Source of the DNA: Colias croceus | Taxonomy: Eukaryota; Arthropoda; Insecta; Lepidoptera; Pieridae | Direction: 5' to 3' | Length of the DNA stretch: 64,000 nucleotides | Assembly: GCF_905220415.1 (NCBI RefSeq) | Contig: NC_059551.1 | Coordinates: forward strand, 320,001-384,000 | In this document: positions 47,741-57,230 of the stretch, piece by piece | Layout: each line of letters starts with the position of its first letter | How positions within the stretch are numbered: position 1 is the stretch's first letter | The notes under the pieces: model-generated | Databases searched by the model: none | Told to the model about the DNA's origin: nothing | The model's input: the letters and a program-made list of their open reading frames with translations, nothing else | Made by a program: the position numbers and the translations under genes

Positions 47741-48255
47741 AGATAGATAGATAGATAGAAACATTTATTTAACTCCACAATACTTATATAATGTACACAA
47801 TACAATTTAAATTAATAATGAAAACACAGATAACAAACAATTTCAAACAAATAAAAAACAAGTAAACAATTAAAATAACGATAGGTAACAATCTTATTAG
47901 TACAGAAAAAAAAAAAAAAAAAAATAATAATAATAATAAAAATTAATGTGAGAAACAGTAAGTGGAGCCAAACCAGGTAGCCACTCAGTATATGTTGCAA
48001 CACAGTTGCAACACTGATTTTCAGTGGCCCCTCTCTGTAGTGATTGGAGCGGCAGTACGTTCGCAAATATATTATATTATAATTAGAACATGTAAATAAA
48101 AAACACAAGATATACATACACATAAATAAATTTCAGATTTTTCAACAATAACAATACAATACATAATAATACAATAACAATACATAATAATCAGATAGAA
48201 TGATAATATACCTACATAATATTAAATATGCTACGACCTAATGAAAAATACGCAA
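47741..48255 (-). other. LINE 3' UTR with conserved hairpin and microsatellite tail
   Basis: The plus strand shows AACACTGATTTTCAGTGG at about 48009-48026, a CACTG/CAGTG stem, next to AGCCACTCAG at 47979-47988. The same pair of words occurs in the LINE tail at 19.3-19.4 kb. Such conserved 3' hairpins are recognised by LINE reverse transcriptases. An A tract plus (AAT)n at about 47906-47940 and ACAATACATAATA repeats at 48150-48190 are length-variable parts. Confidence 0.65.
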
Positions 48256-50781
48256 CTAAGGCTGGATTTTGAACTCCTGTAAGAGATATTTTTTATATTT
48301 AATTTTAAAAGAGTTTAATGTGTTGGAGTTTAATATTGGTGGTGGAAGATTGTTCCAACACTTAGTTGCGGAGTATTTGAAACTTCCCCTGAAGGCAATT
48401 GTGAAACTCCTCGGCATGGCAAGTTTATGAAATGAGGAACGGGTGTCATAGGCGCTGCCTTCCCCCATCCAGGTTAGTTTATCGTATAGATATTTCGGGG
48501 CTTTCGTTATAACCACTCCAAAAAGGAGTGACGCGAGGTGCAACCGCCTACGATATTCCATTTTAAGGCACCTAGCCTCTACCAGGTACGGAGTAATATG
48601 GGTCCTGGGAGGAATATCCCAACAAAAACGCGCACACGCGTTTTGAACACGCTGTATCGCATTCTTGCTACGGCATAATAACCTGGGACCATACATAACG
48701 TCGGCATAATTGAACTTGGAGAGTACCAGACTCTCACAGAGTCGGATTCGTACATCGACGTTTAGGTGTTGTCGAATGCGATACAGGAGCTTAAGTCGAT
48801 AAAAACAATTAGCTATAGTTGTATTCACATATTTTTCGAAACGAAGGTTTTCATCGAAGATCACTCCTAAATTTCGAGCCTCATTTACGCGTTCTATAGA
48901 ATTATTTTCAATGAAAATAATTGGGTTCTCACACTCAATCCTACGGACCATATTAGGAGTGCCTAAAACCATATATTTTGTTTTATCCTTATTAAGCACC
49001 AGTGAGTTCTCGCGAGACCAAGCTGATATACGATCTAGATCGCTGTTAAGTTTTGCGGTTGATGCAGCTGTCTGTGAGGGATCAAATGAAATATATAATT
49101 GAATGTCATCAGCATAGGCATGGTACTTACAGTGCTGTATACAATCAAAAATATCGGCACTGTAGAGAATATACAGCAATGGACCGAGTATAGATCCCTG
49201 AGGTACACCCCTGGTTACTGGTGTACACTGAGAAAATGAAACTGATCCGTCCTCCTTGTTCACGGCAACCGTTTGGCACCGTTTACCACTGAGGTAGCTA
49301 CTGAACCACGCCACCGACTGCGAACTGAAACCATAAAATGTTAGCTTGGATAACAGCAATGGCACATTGAGAGTATCGAAAGCACGTGAGTAATCTAGCA
49401 ACACCAACAACGTACCCTTGCCACTATCGTGCGCGCTCAAAATATTGTCCAGCACGTCAGTCAACGCCGTAGCCGTACTTCGGTTCTTACGAAAACCGGA
49501 TTGTAATTCAGGCAATATATTATTGCCCTCAAGATACGCCATCAATTGCTTATGCACAACTTTTTCAAGCACCTTTGACAGACAGGGCAGAATGCTAATC
49601 GGGCGGAGGTCTTTATCAGCTAAGGGATTTTCTTTTTTGGGGATAGGTTTTACAAGTGCATGTTGCCATAATGCTGGAAAGGTACTGGATGATATAGAAC
49701 TGTTAACAATGTCCGTTAGCACCGTTAAGGTCATAGACGTTGTTAGATGGAACATGTCTAGTGATATATCATCAACACCAATGGCTTGTGATTTTAACTC
49801 TTGTAAAGCTTTTAAAACAGTGTCCTGAGACACTGGCTTTAGATTAAAAGAAGCGTCACTATGACGATAATGTTGATATCTCGTAAGTGTTTGGGGGAGA
49901 ACATGATCGTGTCCAGGTATGTCAAGAAAATGAGCACTTAATTTGTTTGGGTCGCGGAGATGCGTTGGAAGGATAGGGTCTGACCTCTGTTTGACATTAA
50001 CCTGAGCCTTTATATGTTTCCATAACACTTGCGAGTTTTTAATATTAGCATTGATGAAAGTGTCAAAGTATACCGTTTTTTCGCGAAAGATAGCCGAATT
50101 TACATACTTTTTAAGTTCAGTGTAAAACGCTTTATGACAAGACTTTTTAGATCGTCGAAAAGCATCATGAGCCACATCCCGACGCCTCATCATCATTTTT
50201 ATATTGTAGGTCAACCAAGGAGGATATTTATGTTTTATACAGATAGTCTTTTTGGGTGCATGGAGATCAAAAACATATAAAATAAGAGCAGTTAGAGCGG
50301 TCACTTTGTCATTGACATCATTCAAACCAGAAATAAACTCCCAATCTAAGGACCGTAGTGTTTTGTTGAAATCCTCCAAGTTGATATCTTTAATTGGCCT
50401 TGATGAGATCCACTTTGGTGTCGGCTTATCAATTTTGAAGTCAAAAGTGCATGAAACAAATGCGTGACCACTAAGGTCCTTGATATAGTCTATTTCAGTA
50501 TTCAATACAGTGGCATTAGTACACACCAAATCAAGTAACGTTTCACTCGTATTCGTAAAATGCGTAGGATTAGAGATAATCTGCTTTAAGTTGGTAGCAA
50601 TTAAGAAATCATTTAATTTTTGGTAATTAATGTGATTTACATCTAAAAAATTTACATTGAAATCTCCGACAAGAATAATATTATCACTCCATATGAATGA
50701 ACCCACAGATTCCATTAAAGCTGCCAAAAATAGATCTATCGACATCCATGGCGGTCGATATGCCGCGCGTGCCGATGACAA
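48256..50781 (-). pseudogene. LINE ORF2, C-terminal endonuclease and reverse transcriptase part
   Basis: The frame is open for 841 codons; its first codon is TTG, so it is the continuation of the endonuclease frame after a frameshift, not an independent gene. Residues 8-11 give YRPP, 36-42 ILVGDFN (endonuclease), and 104-106 SGH where the family usually has SDH. The reverse transcriptase follows: DLRPISILP (391-399), FRKNRSTATAL (430-440), LVLLDYSRAFD (459-469), TRGVPQGSILGPLLY (523-537) and YADDIQLYI (556-564). The catalytic aspartates at 463, 558 and 559 are present. The thumb motif ARNLGVIFDENLRF is at 635-648. The C-terminus contains CWNNLPPPI (809-817), common in this LINE group. ORF2 makes the target nick and copies the RNA into DNA. 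Confidence 0.9.
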
Positions 50782-51115
50782 TAGTTACACGACGCACCAC
50801 TACCTTAATCCACATCTGCTCAACCTCATAATTACTAGGGTGAGACAATGTACGTGCATTAATGCCATTCCTAATATAATATCCTACACCTCCACCACGG
50901 GAACGAACACTCGGAGGGCGTGGTACATGCCGGAGACAATACCCGGGGACACGAGGTGCACGACCGCTTTCTCCTTCCCGGAGCCAAGTCTCGTTAATGG
51001 CCAGCAGGTCCACACCGTGTCGGTCCATCGCGACTAGAAACTCATCATGCCGAGTACCAAGGGATCCAGGATTTAGCAAACCAATTTTAAGTTTATTTTT
51101 AAGACCAAACATCAT
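50684..51115 (-). pseudogene. LINE ORF2, N-terminal endonuclease part, frameshifted
   Basis: It starts with ATGATG. IGLLNPGSLGTRHDEF (residues 11-26) carries the Asn of the APE-like fold, and LLAINETWL (37-45) carries the metal-binding Glu. GGGVGYYIRNGIN (74-86) is the next conserved block. Homology stops near residue 116 (TIVIGT) and resumes one base out of frame in the RT-bearing frame (AYRPPW). The break lies at about 50766-50772 in a GCGCGGC run, where one extra base or an equivalent indel has occurred. After this point the frame encodes unrelated residues up to a stop. Confidence 0.85.
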
Positions 51116-51690
51116 TTACAATACAATAGCACAAAATACAAATAATATATAGGTAGGAGTAGTTTAAAGAGATAATTTGAATACGATGCTTTAAAAAGAA
51201 ATAATATTAGAATTAATATGTTCAGTGGAACGACATGATAAGCTTGAAATATGTAATATAATATAATATAATTACATGTAGTATAGAATATAGATAATAA
51301 TATGAATAAAATACATTTTAATACATTTACACAGCAATAAAATTTGTAAATATTTTGAATTCGTCTACCGCCCAATACGTGACAAAATAGCATAATAAAG
51401 AATAAAAAAGAAATAACTACTACTTCCACGTAATATCTACAACAATAACCGTGTCTTAAATATTTAATACCATAGATTGTCATTTTTTTGCCTACAAAAA
51501 ATAAGAATCCATACATATTAACATACAATAGTAGACAGCACACAACTATTATGAAATGATTGTTGAAGTTATAAAAAATGATGATGACAATAGTAATTAA
51601 TGAGTGAATAAGTTCATGATATTGATTACAGGCTAGTTCTAAACAACTTATTATTATAGTTAGCAACAAATTAATCTTTACCAAAAACAC
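51112..51690 (-). other. 192-codon hydrophobic open frame between LINE ORF1 and ORF2
   Basis: The frame overlaps the last 20 bases of ORF1 in the +1 frame, and its TGA stop lies inside the ATGATG start of ORF2. The first codon is GTG; the first ATG is at 51514-51516, leaving 134 codons. About five hydrophobic stretches are visible (roughly residues 3-20, 33-57, 86-108, 126-150 and 155-190). The strand is T-rich, which by itself yields hydrophobic codons, so composition is no proof. An uninterrupted run of this length in such AT-rich DNA is unexpected by chance. It could be a third LINE product, an ORF1 extension by frameshift, or coincidence. Confidence 0.3.
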
Positions 51691-52639
51691 TATCTATATC
51701 CCCTATTGATTGTATATAACAAATTCTTGAATTAGAGTCTTTTCTAGCATATATTCGACCACCCCTAGTCCATATAAAACGCCAATCATGTCCCTTTTGT
51801 CGTGCTAAATAGAACAGATTGCGATTCGTACGAGTTAGATGTTCATTTATATAAAACCGGTTTGTTGTTGTGCCTATCCCAGTACCGGCCGTGTCCGCGC
51901 CGCGTCGCACGCGCGCCGCGCGTAGAAGCTCGTCTCGCAGATGCCGTCTAGATAAGCGAACGACAATCGCGCGTGGTTTTGAAGTGACGTTAGAACTCTG
52001 GATAGTGTTTTGATGACGACGTAGACCAACGCGTTTAGCAGATACTATATCATGTTCACTCAACTCGACCCCTATTTTTTGTGCCAGCGTAATCACTACA
52101 TGTATAGGGTTTTCATTACTGGACTCAACTACACCTGTTACTTCCACATCGTTGAGTAGGTTTTCCTGCTCAGACTGATTCAAGCGGGCCTCAAGTTTCG
52201 CAATGGCATCGCTGCTGGCAGCCGAAGTATGCTCACTGGAAGCCTGCATATCCTGACTTTCCAATCTCAACAGCCTAGCTTCGACATCCCCCAACCTCTT
52301 ATTAAATTCATGGATAGCAGCTGTAAAACTCGTCATATCCAGCCGAAGACCAGATAATTCGGATCGCAGGAGTTTGATCTCATCTACGAGTGACGGTGAT
52401 TGAAATTGTTCTGGTGAATTTTGTTTATTTTTCGCCTCGTCGCCAACGGGAAGGGATAGGTCGGTGATAACAGGTAGGTCATGTTTGTTCATACATTCCT
52501 TACACATCCATTTGGATATATTTCGAGAACCGGGACTAATATTCATGCATTGTTTGTGATAAATTGCACTGCACTTATTACATTTTGCGCCATCTATTGT
52601 CGCGCAAAATTTGCCACAAGCAGTACATTTTTTCGCCAT
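51671..52639 (-). CDS. LINE ORF1 protein with PHD-type zinc finger
   Basis: This is 322 codons from ATG, intact. Residues 5-49 form a C4HC3 PHD-like finger (C5, C8, C20, C23, H28, C31, C46, C49; WMC at 44-46). Residues about 84-128 have heptad-like leucines (LVDEIKLLRSELSGLRLDM, then LGDVEARLLRLES) and probably form a coiled coil for multimerisation; a second short helix is at 143-165. Residues about 165-320 are basic and resemble the C-terminal domain found in insect retroelement ORF1 proteins related to FP-type proteins (RAIVVRLSRRHLRDELL at 223-239, RFYINEHLTRTNRNLF at 261-276, IWTRGGRIYARK at 289-300). The likely role is binding LINE RNA into the particle that ORF2 uses. It precedes ORF2 by 555 bases. 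Confidence 0.9.
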   Translation of the reverse strand: MAKKCTACGKFCATIDGAKCNKCSAIYHKQCMNISPGSRNISKWMCKECMNKHDLPVITDLSLPVGDEAKNKQNSPEQFQSPSLVDEIKLLRSELSGLRLDMTSFTAAIHEFNKRLGDVEARLLRLESQDMQASSEHTSAASSDAIAKLEARLNQSEQENLLNDVEVTGVVESSNENPIHVVITLAQKIGVELSEHDIVSAKRVGLRRHQNTIQSSNVTSKPRAIVVRLSRRHLRDELLRAARVRRGADTAGTGIGTTTNRFYINEHLTRTNRNLFYLARQKGHDWRFIWTRGGRIYARKDSNSRICYIQSIGDIDSVFGKD

Positions 52640-52700
52640 ATTACTTGAAATATGTTTCGATGAAAGTTATCGCTATTTTTAGATAGATGGCGGTTATTTT

Positions 52701-53093
52701 CAAGGGAATTTCACAATGCAATTTTTTGAAAATATACTATTGTTGGCTTCAATATAGAAATAAACTCAGTTTATTGATACTCAGAGTATTCGTACCAGTA
52801 GTTAAAAGTAGTGCTGAACAGGTTCAAACGAAATAATAAGCAACGTAAACGTCAAACTCAGCTGTTCAACAGCTGGTCACCTTGTTTTAAGTTTTTGCTT
52901 TTGTCACTGATCATAACACGAAACGAACACTTTTAACTATAACACTTATACTTATGATTGTTTTATAACGTTTGTTACTGTTAAAAAAGACTTCTATATA
53001 TTTTTATAAAATTAAAGAAATATTAGAACGACTGTCACTTCAACCGCCACAAACGTCGTTTACGAATTTTTTTCTTTATTTTGTTTCATTATT
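52701..53093. other. Region upstream of the LINE, no gene
   Basis: It may include the rest of the LINE 5' UTR and promoter. CAGCTGTTCAACAGCTG at 52859-52875 is a small palindrome. No open frame of note. Confidence 0.4.
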
Positions 53094-53166
53094 CATCCAT
53101 ACTAATATTATAAATGCGAAAGTAACTCTGTCTGTCTGTCTGTTACTCAATCACGCCTAAGCCACT
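53094..53166 (+). mobile_element. Hel-C fragment, 5' end only
   Basis: TCCATACTAATATTATAAAT, TGCGAAAGTAACTCTGTCTG and TTACTCAATCACGCCTAA are present, then similarity stops. Confidence 0.65.
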
Positions 53167-53239
53167 GTTTTAATCATCAATTATCTTTTTTACGGAAAGT
53201 TGATTGTCAGTCTTCTATAATACAGTCAAGCAGAGACTT

Positions 53240-53350
53240 TTAGAGACGTCAGTCTCCATCGAGGATCGAACCTCTAGAAAGAATCGATCGATCGGGATCG
53301 AACCTATAACTTCACAGTTCAAAGATTGAACCACTGTACCAAGAGGCAAA
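53240..53350 (-). repeat. tRNA-derived SINE head
   Basis: On the minus strand TGGTACAGTGG (53331-53341) fits the A box and GGTTCGATCCC (53294-53304) is a perfect B box about 27 bp on. A second B-box-like AGGTTCGATCCTC lies at about 53262-53274, suggesting a partial duplication. No body or tail was recognised and the arms do not make a clean cloverleaf, so it is not called as a functional tRNA. Confidence 0.55.
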
Positions 53351-53820
53351 ACATAATTGTGAAGCTCATAAAACGTTGACAAAACAACCTTTAAGTCCGT
53401 TATAAAACGTATTTAATTAAGCCCTAACAAACCTTCAAATAAATGGACAAAAAAACATACACCATGATTATATATAAGTATATAGTACGTGTGTCCTTGA
53501 AAACGACTTGTTTTTTTTGTCCTATACACGAGTTGTGATCGTGAGATTGGGTTTGGTTACTCCCACGCCGGCCAAGCGTGTGCCGACGATAAGTATAAAT
53601 TATATTAGAATTAAATATAGTTTACAATTAATTAATTTAAAATGGCACTAGTGTATAGGCCATAGGATGTGTTTTTATAGAGAAAATAAAAAATTGGGTG
53701 TTTTTCTACTTATTATTGCATTTAACAATGACTTTACAGAAGTACAGTACAGTAGAACCTTTTCAGTATTATTTTAAGACATTGAATGATATGTATCATT
53801 TGAAAGTGCTAATTATAATA
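53351..53820. other. AT-rich stretch without recognised feature
   Basis: A short balanced patch at 53560-53590 (CCCACGCCGGCCAAGCGTGT) is the only contrast. Confidence 0.4.
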
Positions 53821-53822
53821 TT

Positions 53823-53914
53823 GGGGCGGCTCAGTGGCGTGCCATGACTGAGGCCTATGTCCAGTAGTGGAGCAAGTGTAAGGCTGACGATGATGATGAT
53901 GATGATAATGATGA
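53823..53914 (+). mobile_element. 5'-truncated RTE-like LINE 3' end with (GAT)n tail
   Basis: GGCGGCTCAGTGGCGTGCC, GAGGCCTATGTCCAGTAGTG and GTAAGGCTGACGATGATGAT are typical of a very common lepidopteran LINE 3' end with a trinucleotide tail. I assign it to RTE from memory of this tail type. Confidence 0.65.
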
Positions 53915-53999
53915 ATTATAATATTTGATTATAATATTTGAAATATGATAACAGCCTTACAGCCAGCATGTAACAATCTGTTATTTAGGTAACTATTCT

Positions 54000-54086
54000 G
54001 AAATTCCTTCTAGAAACAATATGCGTTGATAAATTTTAATAGAGAAATTCCTTCTAGAAACAATATGCGTTGATAAATTTTAATAG
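54000..54086. repeat. 44-bp direct tandem duplication
   Basis: GAAATTCCTTCTAGAAACAA through AAATTTTAATAG occurs twice head to tail (54000-54043, 54044-54086) without a mismatch. Confidence 0.9.
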
Positions 54087-54391
54087 TATACCTGGTGGCT
54101 AGTTCATTAATGGTAGTTAGTTCATTAATTTACCTATTACCTTGGTATGTACATTAAAACAAAGATAATGTAAGTCATCAAATTATTTATATTACAAACA
54201 AAACACGTGTAAAACCAAGCTAAAGAAATATAACATACTCAAATACCAAAAGGTCAAAAGGGCTAAACAAAATATGGTAGAAAAAATTTAAAATCACATC
54301 CAATTTGAATACAAAAAACGTATGTCTATTTAAGTTTTGAGTAATAACTATAAGTAGTTATGAATTTTTTGCTGGCTCATAATTTCTATAC

Positions 54392-54583
54392 CTACCTACT
54401 AATATTATAAAGCCGAAGAGTACGTTTGTTTGAAAGCGCTAATCTCAGAAACTACTGGTCCGATTTGAAAAATTCTTTCGGTGTTAGATAGCCCATTTAT
54501 CGCGGAAGACTATAAGCTATATATCATCACGCTAAGACCAACAGGAGCGGAGCAATGCGGGTGAAACCGCGGGGCGCAGCTAG
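54392..54583 (+). mobile_element. Helitron-like element, Hel-A family
   Basis: CTAATATTATAAAGCCGAAG starts the conserved part, and GAAACCGCGGGGCGCAGC, TAG before T ends it. A Hel-E copy follows after 3 bp. Confidence 0.8.
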
Positions 54584-54586
54584 TAA

Positions 54587-54893
54587 TCTATACATAATAT
54601 AATAAATCTGTAGAAGGGTCAATTCTGTACATTGAAAATATTGAAAAAATAAATAGCAGGGGGTGTTACTGGATCGATACCAAACCCAAATATGTGATTA
54701 AAAAAATTTTTGTCTGTCTGTCTATATGTTCAGGCATCACGTGAAAACTAACGGTTCGATTTCGATGAAACTTGGTATAATTATACCTTATTATCCTGGG
54801 CATAAAATAGGATACTGTTTATCCCGGAAAAATACGTAGAAAAAAAGTAAATCTTAATTTTTCCGCGCGGACGGAGTCGCGGGTGGAAGCTAG
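54587..54893 (+). mobile_element. Helitron-like element, Hel-E family, complete ends
   Basis: It starts TCTATACATAATATAATAAA and ends GGAAGCTAG before T. CACGTGAAAACTAACGGTTC and AAACTTGGTATAATTATACC match the copy at 40.4-40.9 kb. It inserted directly behind the Hel-A copy, using the TAA spacer. Confidence 0.8.
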
Positions 54894-55229
54894 TAAATAA
54901 ATAAATTTTTAATAGGTTTGCTTTTTCATTTTACAGTTTACTAATACTTACTCAAGGTGCTCAAGGTGGACAAACAAAAGATATTTTGAATATTTGATTG
55001 TAATTAATATGATTATATTTTTAATTCTACCTTCCTTAACATTTTTTGCAATCTATTCGACATTGATTATATTTGAATACATTATTGGGCCTGTATTTAA
55101 CTTATATATTTTTTATTGTTTATTTTATAATGTTACCTACCTGTTTTTAATAAAATAAAAAAAATATGTATCCCAGAACTATTCGTTTTATGTAATACCT
55201 ACTTATATTGACGAGTAGCTTTCTTATAG
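54894..55229. other. AT-rich stretch without recognised feature
   Basis: CTCAAGGTGCTCAAGGTGGA at about 54953 is a 10-bp tandem. Nothing else was recognised. Confidence 0.4.
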
Positions 55230-55426
55230 GATATAATATAAAACTAAAAGGTGACTGATATAGTGATCTATCAACGCACAGCCCAAACCACTGGACGGAT
55301 CAGGCTGAAATTTGGCATGCAGGTAGATATTAGGACGTAGGCATCCGCCAAGAAAGGATTTCCCGAAATTCTTGCGGGAACGGGGAAAAACGGGAATGCA
55401 CGTACAAAGTCGTGGGCGGAAGCTAG
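55230..55426 (+). mobile_element. Helitron-like element, separate subfamily
   Basis: The body (CAACGCACAGCCCAAACCAC, GGCTGAAATTTGGCATGCAG, GGATTTCCCGAAATTCTTGC) differs from the other families but ends GTGGGCGGAAGCTAG before T. The 77-codon minus frame over it is a shadow. Confidence 0.65.
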
Positions 55427-56100
55427 TATAGGATAAGAATGATAATAATTTCATCAATTTTTGAGTAATCGTAACAATAAAGTACGTCTCAATAACGCAA
55501 GTTTCGGTTTCGTCATTGGAATATTACATTTCTGATTTCAAAACCAAAATACGGGCTACAGAATTGATGGACAAATTTCAATAAGACTACAGGTTTACGC
55601 GTGTCGAGAACCAAAGGCATTTAAGCTTATAGAAAAAAACACAAAAGCCCATAACATCTTTCAACAAACACAAAAACACTGTAACCGGACCCACTACCCA
55701 CATAAAGATGCAGTTTTTGTAATCCAACCGTTTTCGTGGACCTTTTTTGATGGGACCTCGAATAGAAAATAGATCCACTTATCATACACATGAGAAAGTG
55801 GGATGGGGCTTATTTATATCGAAGTAATAATAATAAAATGCTCGAGATTGGGTTACTGTTGGTAAAGTGTGATCTTTCGCAGTTGCTTTACCGATTAGGA
55901 TAAAATTTTGAATATTATGGTAGAAATAACACTAGGAAACGCGTGGAAAGATTAGTTTATAATATTATATCTATAGGGAAGTGTTTGTTTAAATAAATGC
56001 TTAATTATGAAGTTTTAATGATAAAAAAAGGGTAACAGAAAGATAAGACATAACAACCATAATATTATTGATGCAATTGATTAGGGCTACATATTTGACA
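55427..56100. other. AT-rich stretch without recognised feature
   Basis: No gene was recognised; the 63-codon minus frame at 55587-55778 has no known domain. Confidence 0.4.
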
Positions 56101-56104
56101 ATTT

Positions 56105-56290
56105 TATTAATTTATTTATTTACTTGACACTTCATTACACACATTGTTTTTATAAAATATAAAAGTATATACCTAATAAATCACAAAGTTACAGCTTTAA
56201 TATGTGTACCTAACGGGGCGGCCTTATCACTTCAGAGTGATCTCTACCAGGCGACCCCTTAGGCAAAGGACAAGTGTTTGCTGTATAAAG
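56105..56290 (-). mobile_element. 5'-truncated LINE 3' end
   Basis: TTTATTTATTTACTTGACAC marks the reversed tail. GGGGCGGCCTTATCACTTCA, GAGTGATCTCTACCAGGCGA contains a CACTTCAGAGTG hairpin, the kind of block that forms LINE 3' recognition structures in Lepidoptera. Confidence 0.55.
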
Positions 56291-57005
56291 GGAGGCATCA
56301 AAATCTTATTTTAAAAACTAAACAATTATAGTCAATAAAATAAATTTGTGTAGGGCAAAAAATTATATTCTAAAAACAGACTAATTTTTAGCATAGCTAA
56401 TATTATATGTAAATATTTACTAGGTTTTGCAAAGTTTTGCACAGCTGTTCCAATTCCAAATTTTACATAAAATAGCTTTTGCTTAACATTTTAAAAACAA
56501 AATCGCTATTCTTTGTTATACCTCCAATCCGTGCTTACATTAAACACAATAATGTTATCAAATTCTTTTATTTTTTACACAGTCAACCCTTTTTACTGTG
56601 GGACCAAAGGGTCGGGGGTTCTGAAGGACCCTTGTGACGTGTATTCAACATTTTCGAATGAGTATTTTGATTCAATTGTGTCCTTTCTTTTATATTTTAT
56701 ATTGAAATTTGGTTATTAGGATTTTAGTAAACGGAGATTGGTATTTAGTTGGGGAAAGATTAGGTGCTGTTTTGAAGCGTTTATTTACTTGCATAAAATA
56801 AATTCGGTTATGGAAGGACGAGGTTCGAATATGTTGATGTAGATACTAACTAAAAATTAATAAAAAGTGTACATTTAATAAATCTTATAATGTGTAATAT
56901 GATTAACTTCAGTATAAACTATAAACCGTACTTATAACAAATACATTTTATTATTTATTTCTTCTTTGATGATGCACTGGCTTACAGTTGAAGTTTATGA
57001 ACTTA
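56291..57005. other. AT-rich stretch without recognised feature
   Basis: No gene was recognised. A 68-codon plus frame at 56513-56719 has no known domain. Confidence 0.4.
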
Positions 57006-57230
57006 CTAGCTTTCCGCCCGTGCCTTCGCCCGCGTTTTCAAAGAAAAACCCGCATAGTTCCCGTTCCCGTGGGATTTCCGGGATAAAACCTATCCTGTGT
57101 GTTAATCCAAGTTACCCTCTATATGTGTGCTAAATTTCATTGTAATCGGTTCAGTAGTATTTGCGTGAAAGAGTAACAAACACACACATACACACGTTCA
57201 CAAACTTTCGCATTTATAATATTAGTAGGA
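57006..57230 (-). mobile_element. Helitron-like element, Hel-C family, complete ends
   Basis: CTAG at 57006-57009 is followed by CTTTCCGCCCGTGCCTTCGC. The minus-strand start is TCCTACTAATATTATAAATG. It is very similar to the copy at 17.03-17.25 kb. Confidence 0.8.

Larger units (their letters stand above)
47741..52700 (-). mobile_element. Near full-length LINE, CR1/Jockey superfamily-like
   Basis: On the minus strand the order is 5' region, ORF1 (52639-51671), an inter-ORF segment, ORF2 (51115-48256) and a 3' UTR ending in AATAAATGTTTC and (TCTA)n at about 47741-47758. A tail of short repeats rather than poly(A), the endonuclease upstream of the RT and the YADDIQLYI box fit the CR1/L2/Daphne-type group. 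The exact clade cannot be set by eye. The 5' boundary is uncertain; no target duplication was found. A frameshift in ORF2 makes this copy probably non-autonomous. Confidence 0.85.

Noticed and set aside
47812..48123. 103-codon minus-strand open frame in the LINE 3' UTR
   Set aside because: It is a product of T-rich composition and an A/T microsatellite. No link to ORF2 and no domain.
48911..51037. Plus-strand open frames of 63-136 codons opposite the LINE
   Set aside because: They are shadows of ORF2 on the other strand.
53258..53345. Functional tRNA gene
   Set aside because: The pol III boxes are good, but the acceptor and anticodon stems do not pair cleanly by eye. A SINE head is more likely; a covariance-model scan would decide.
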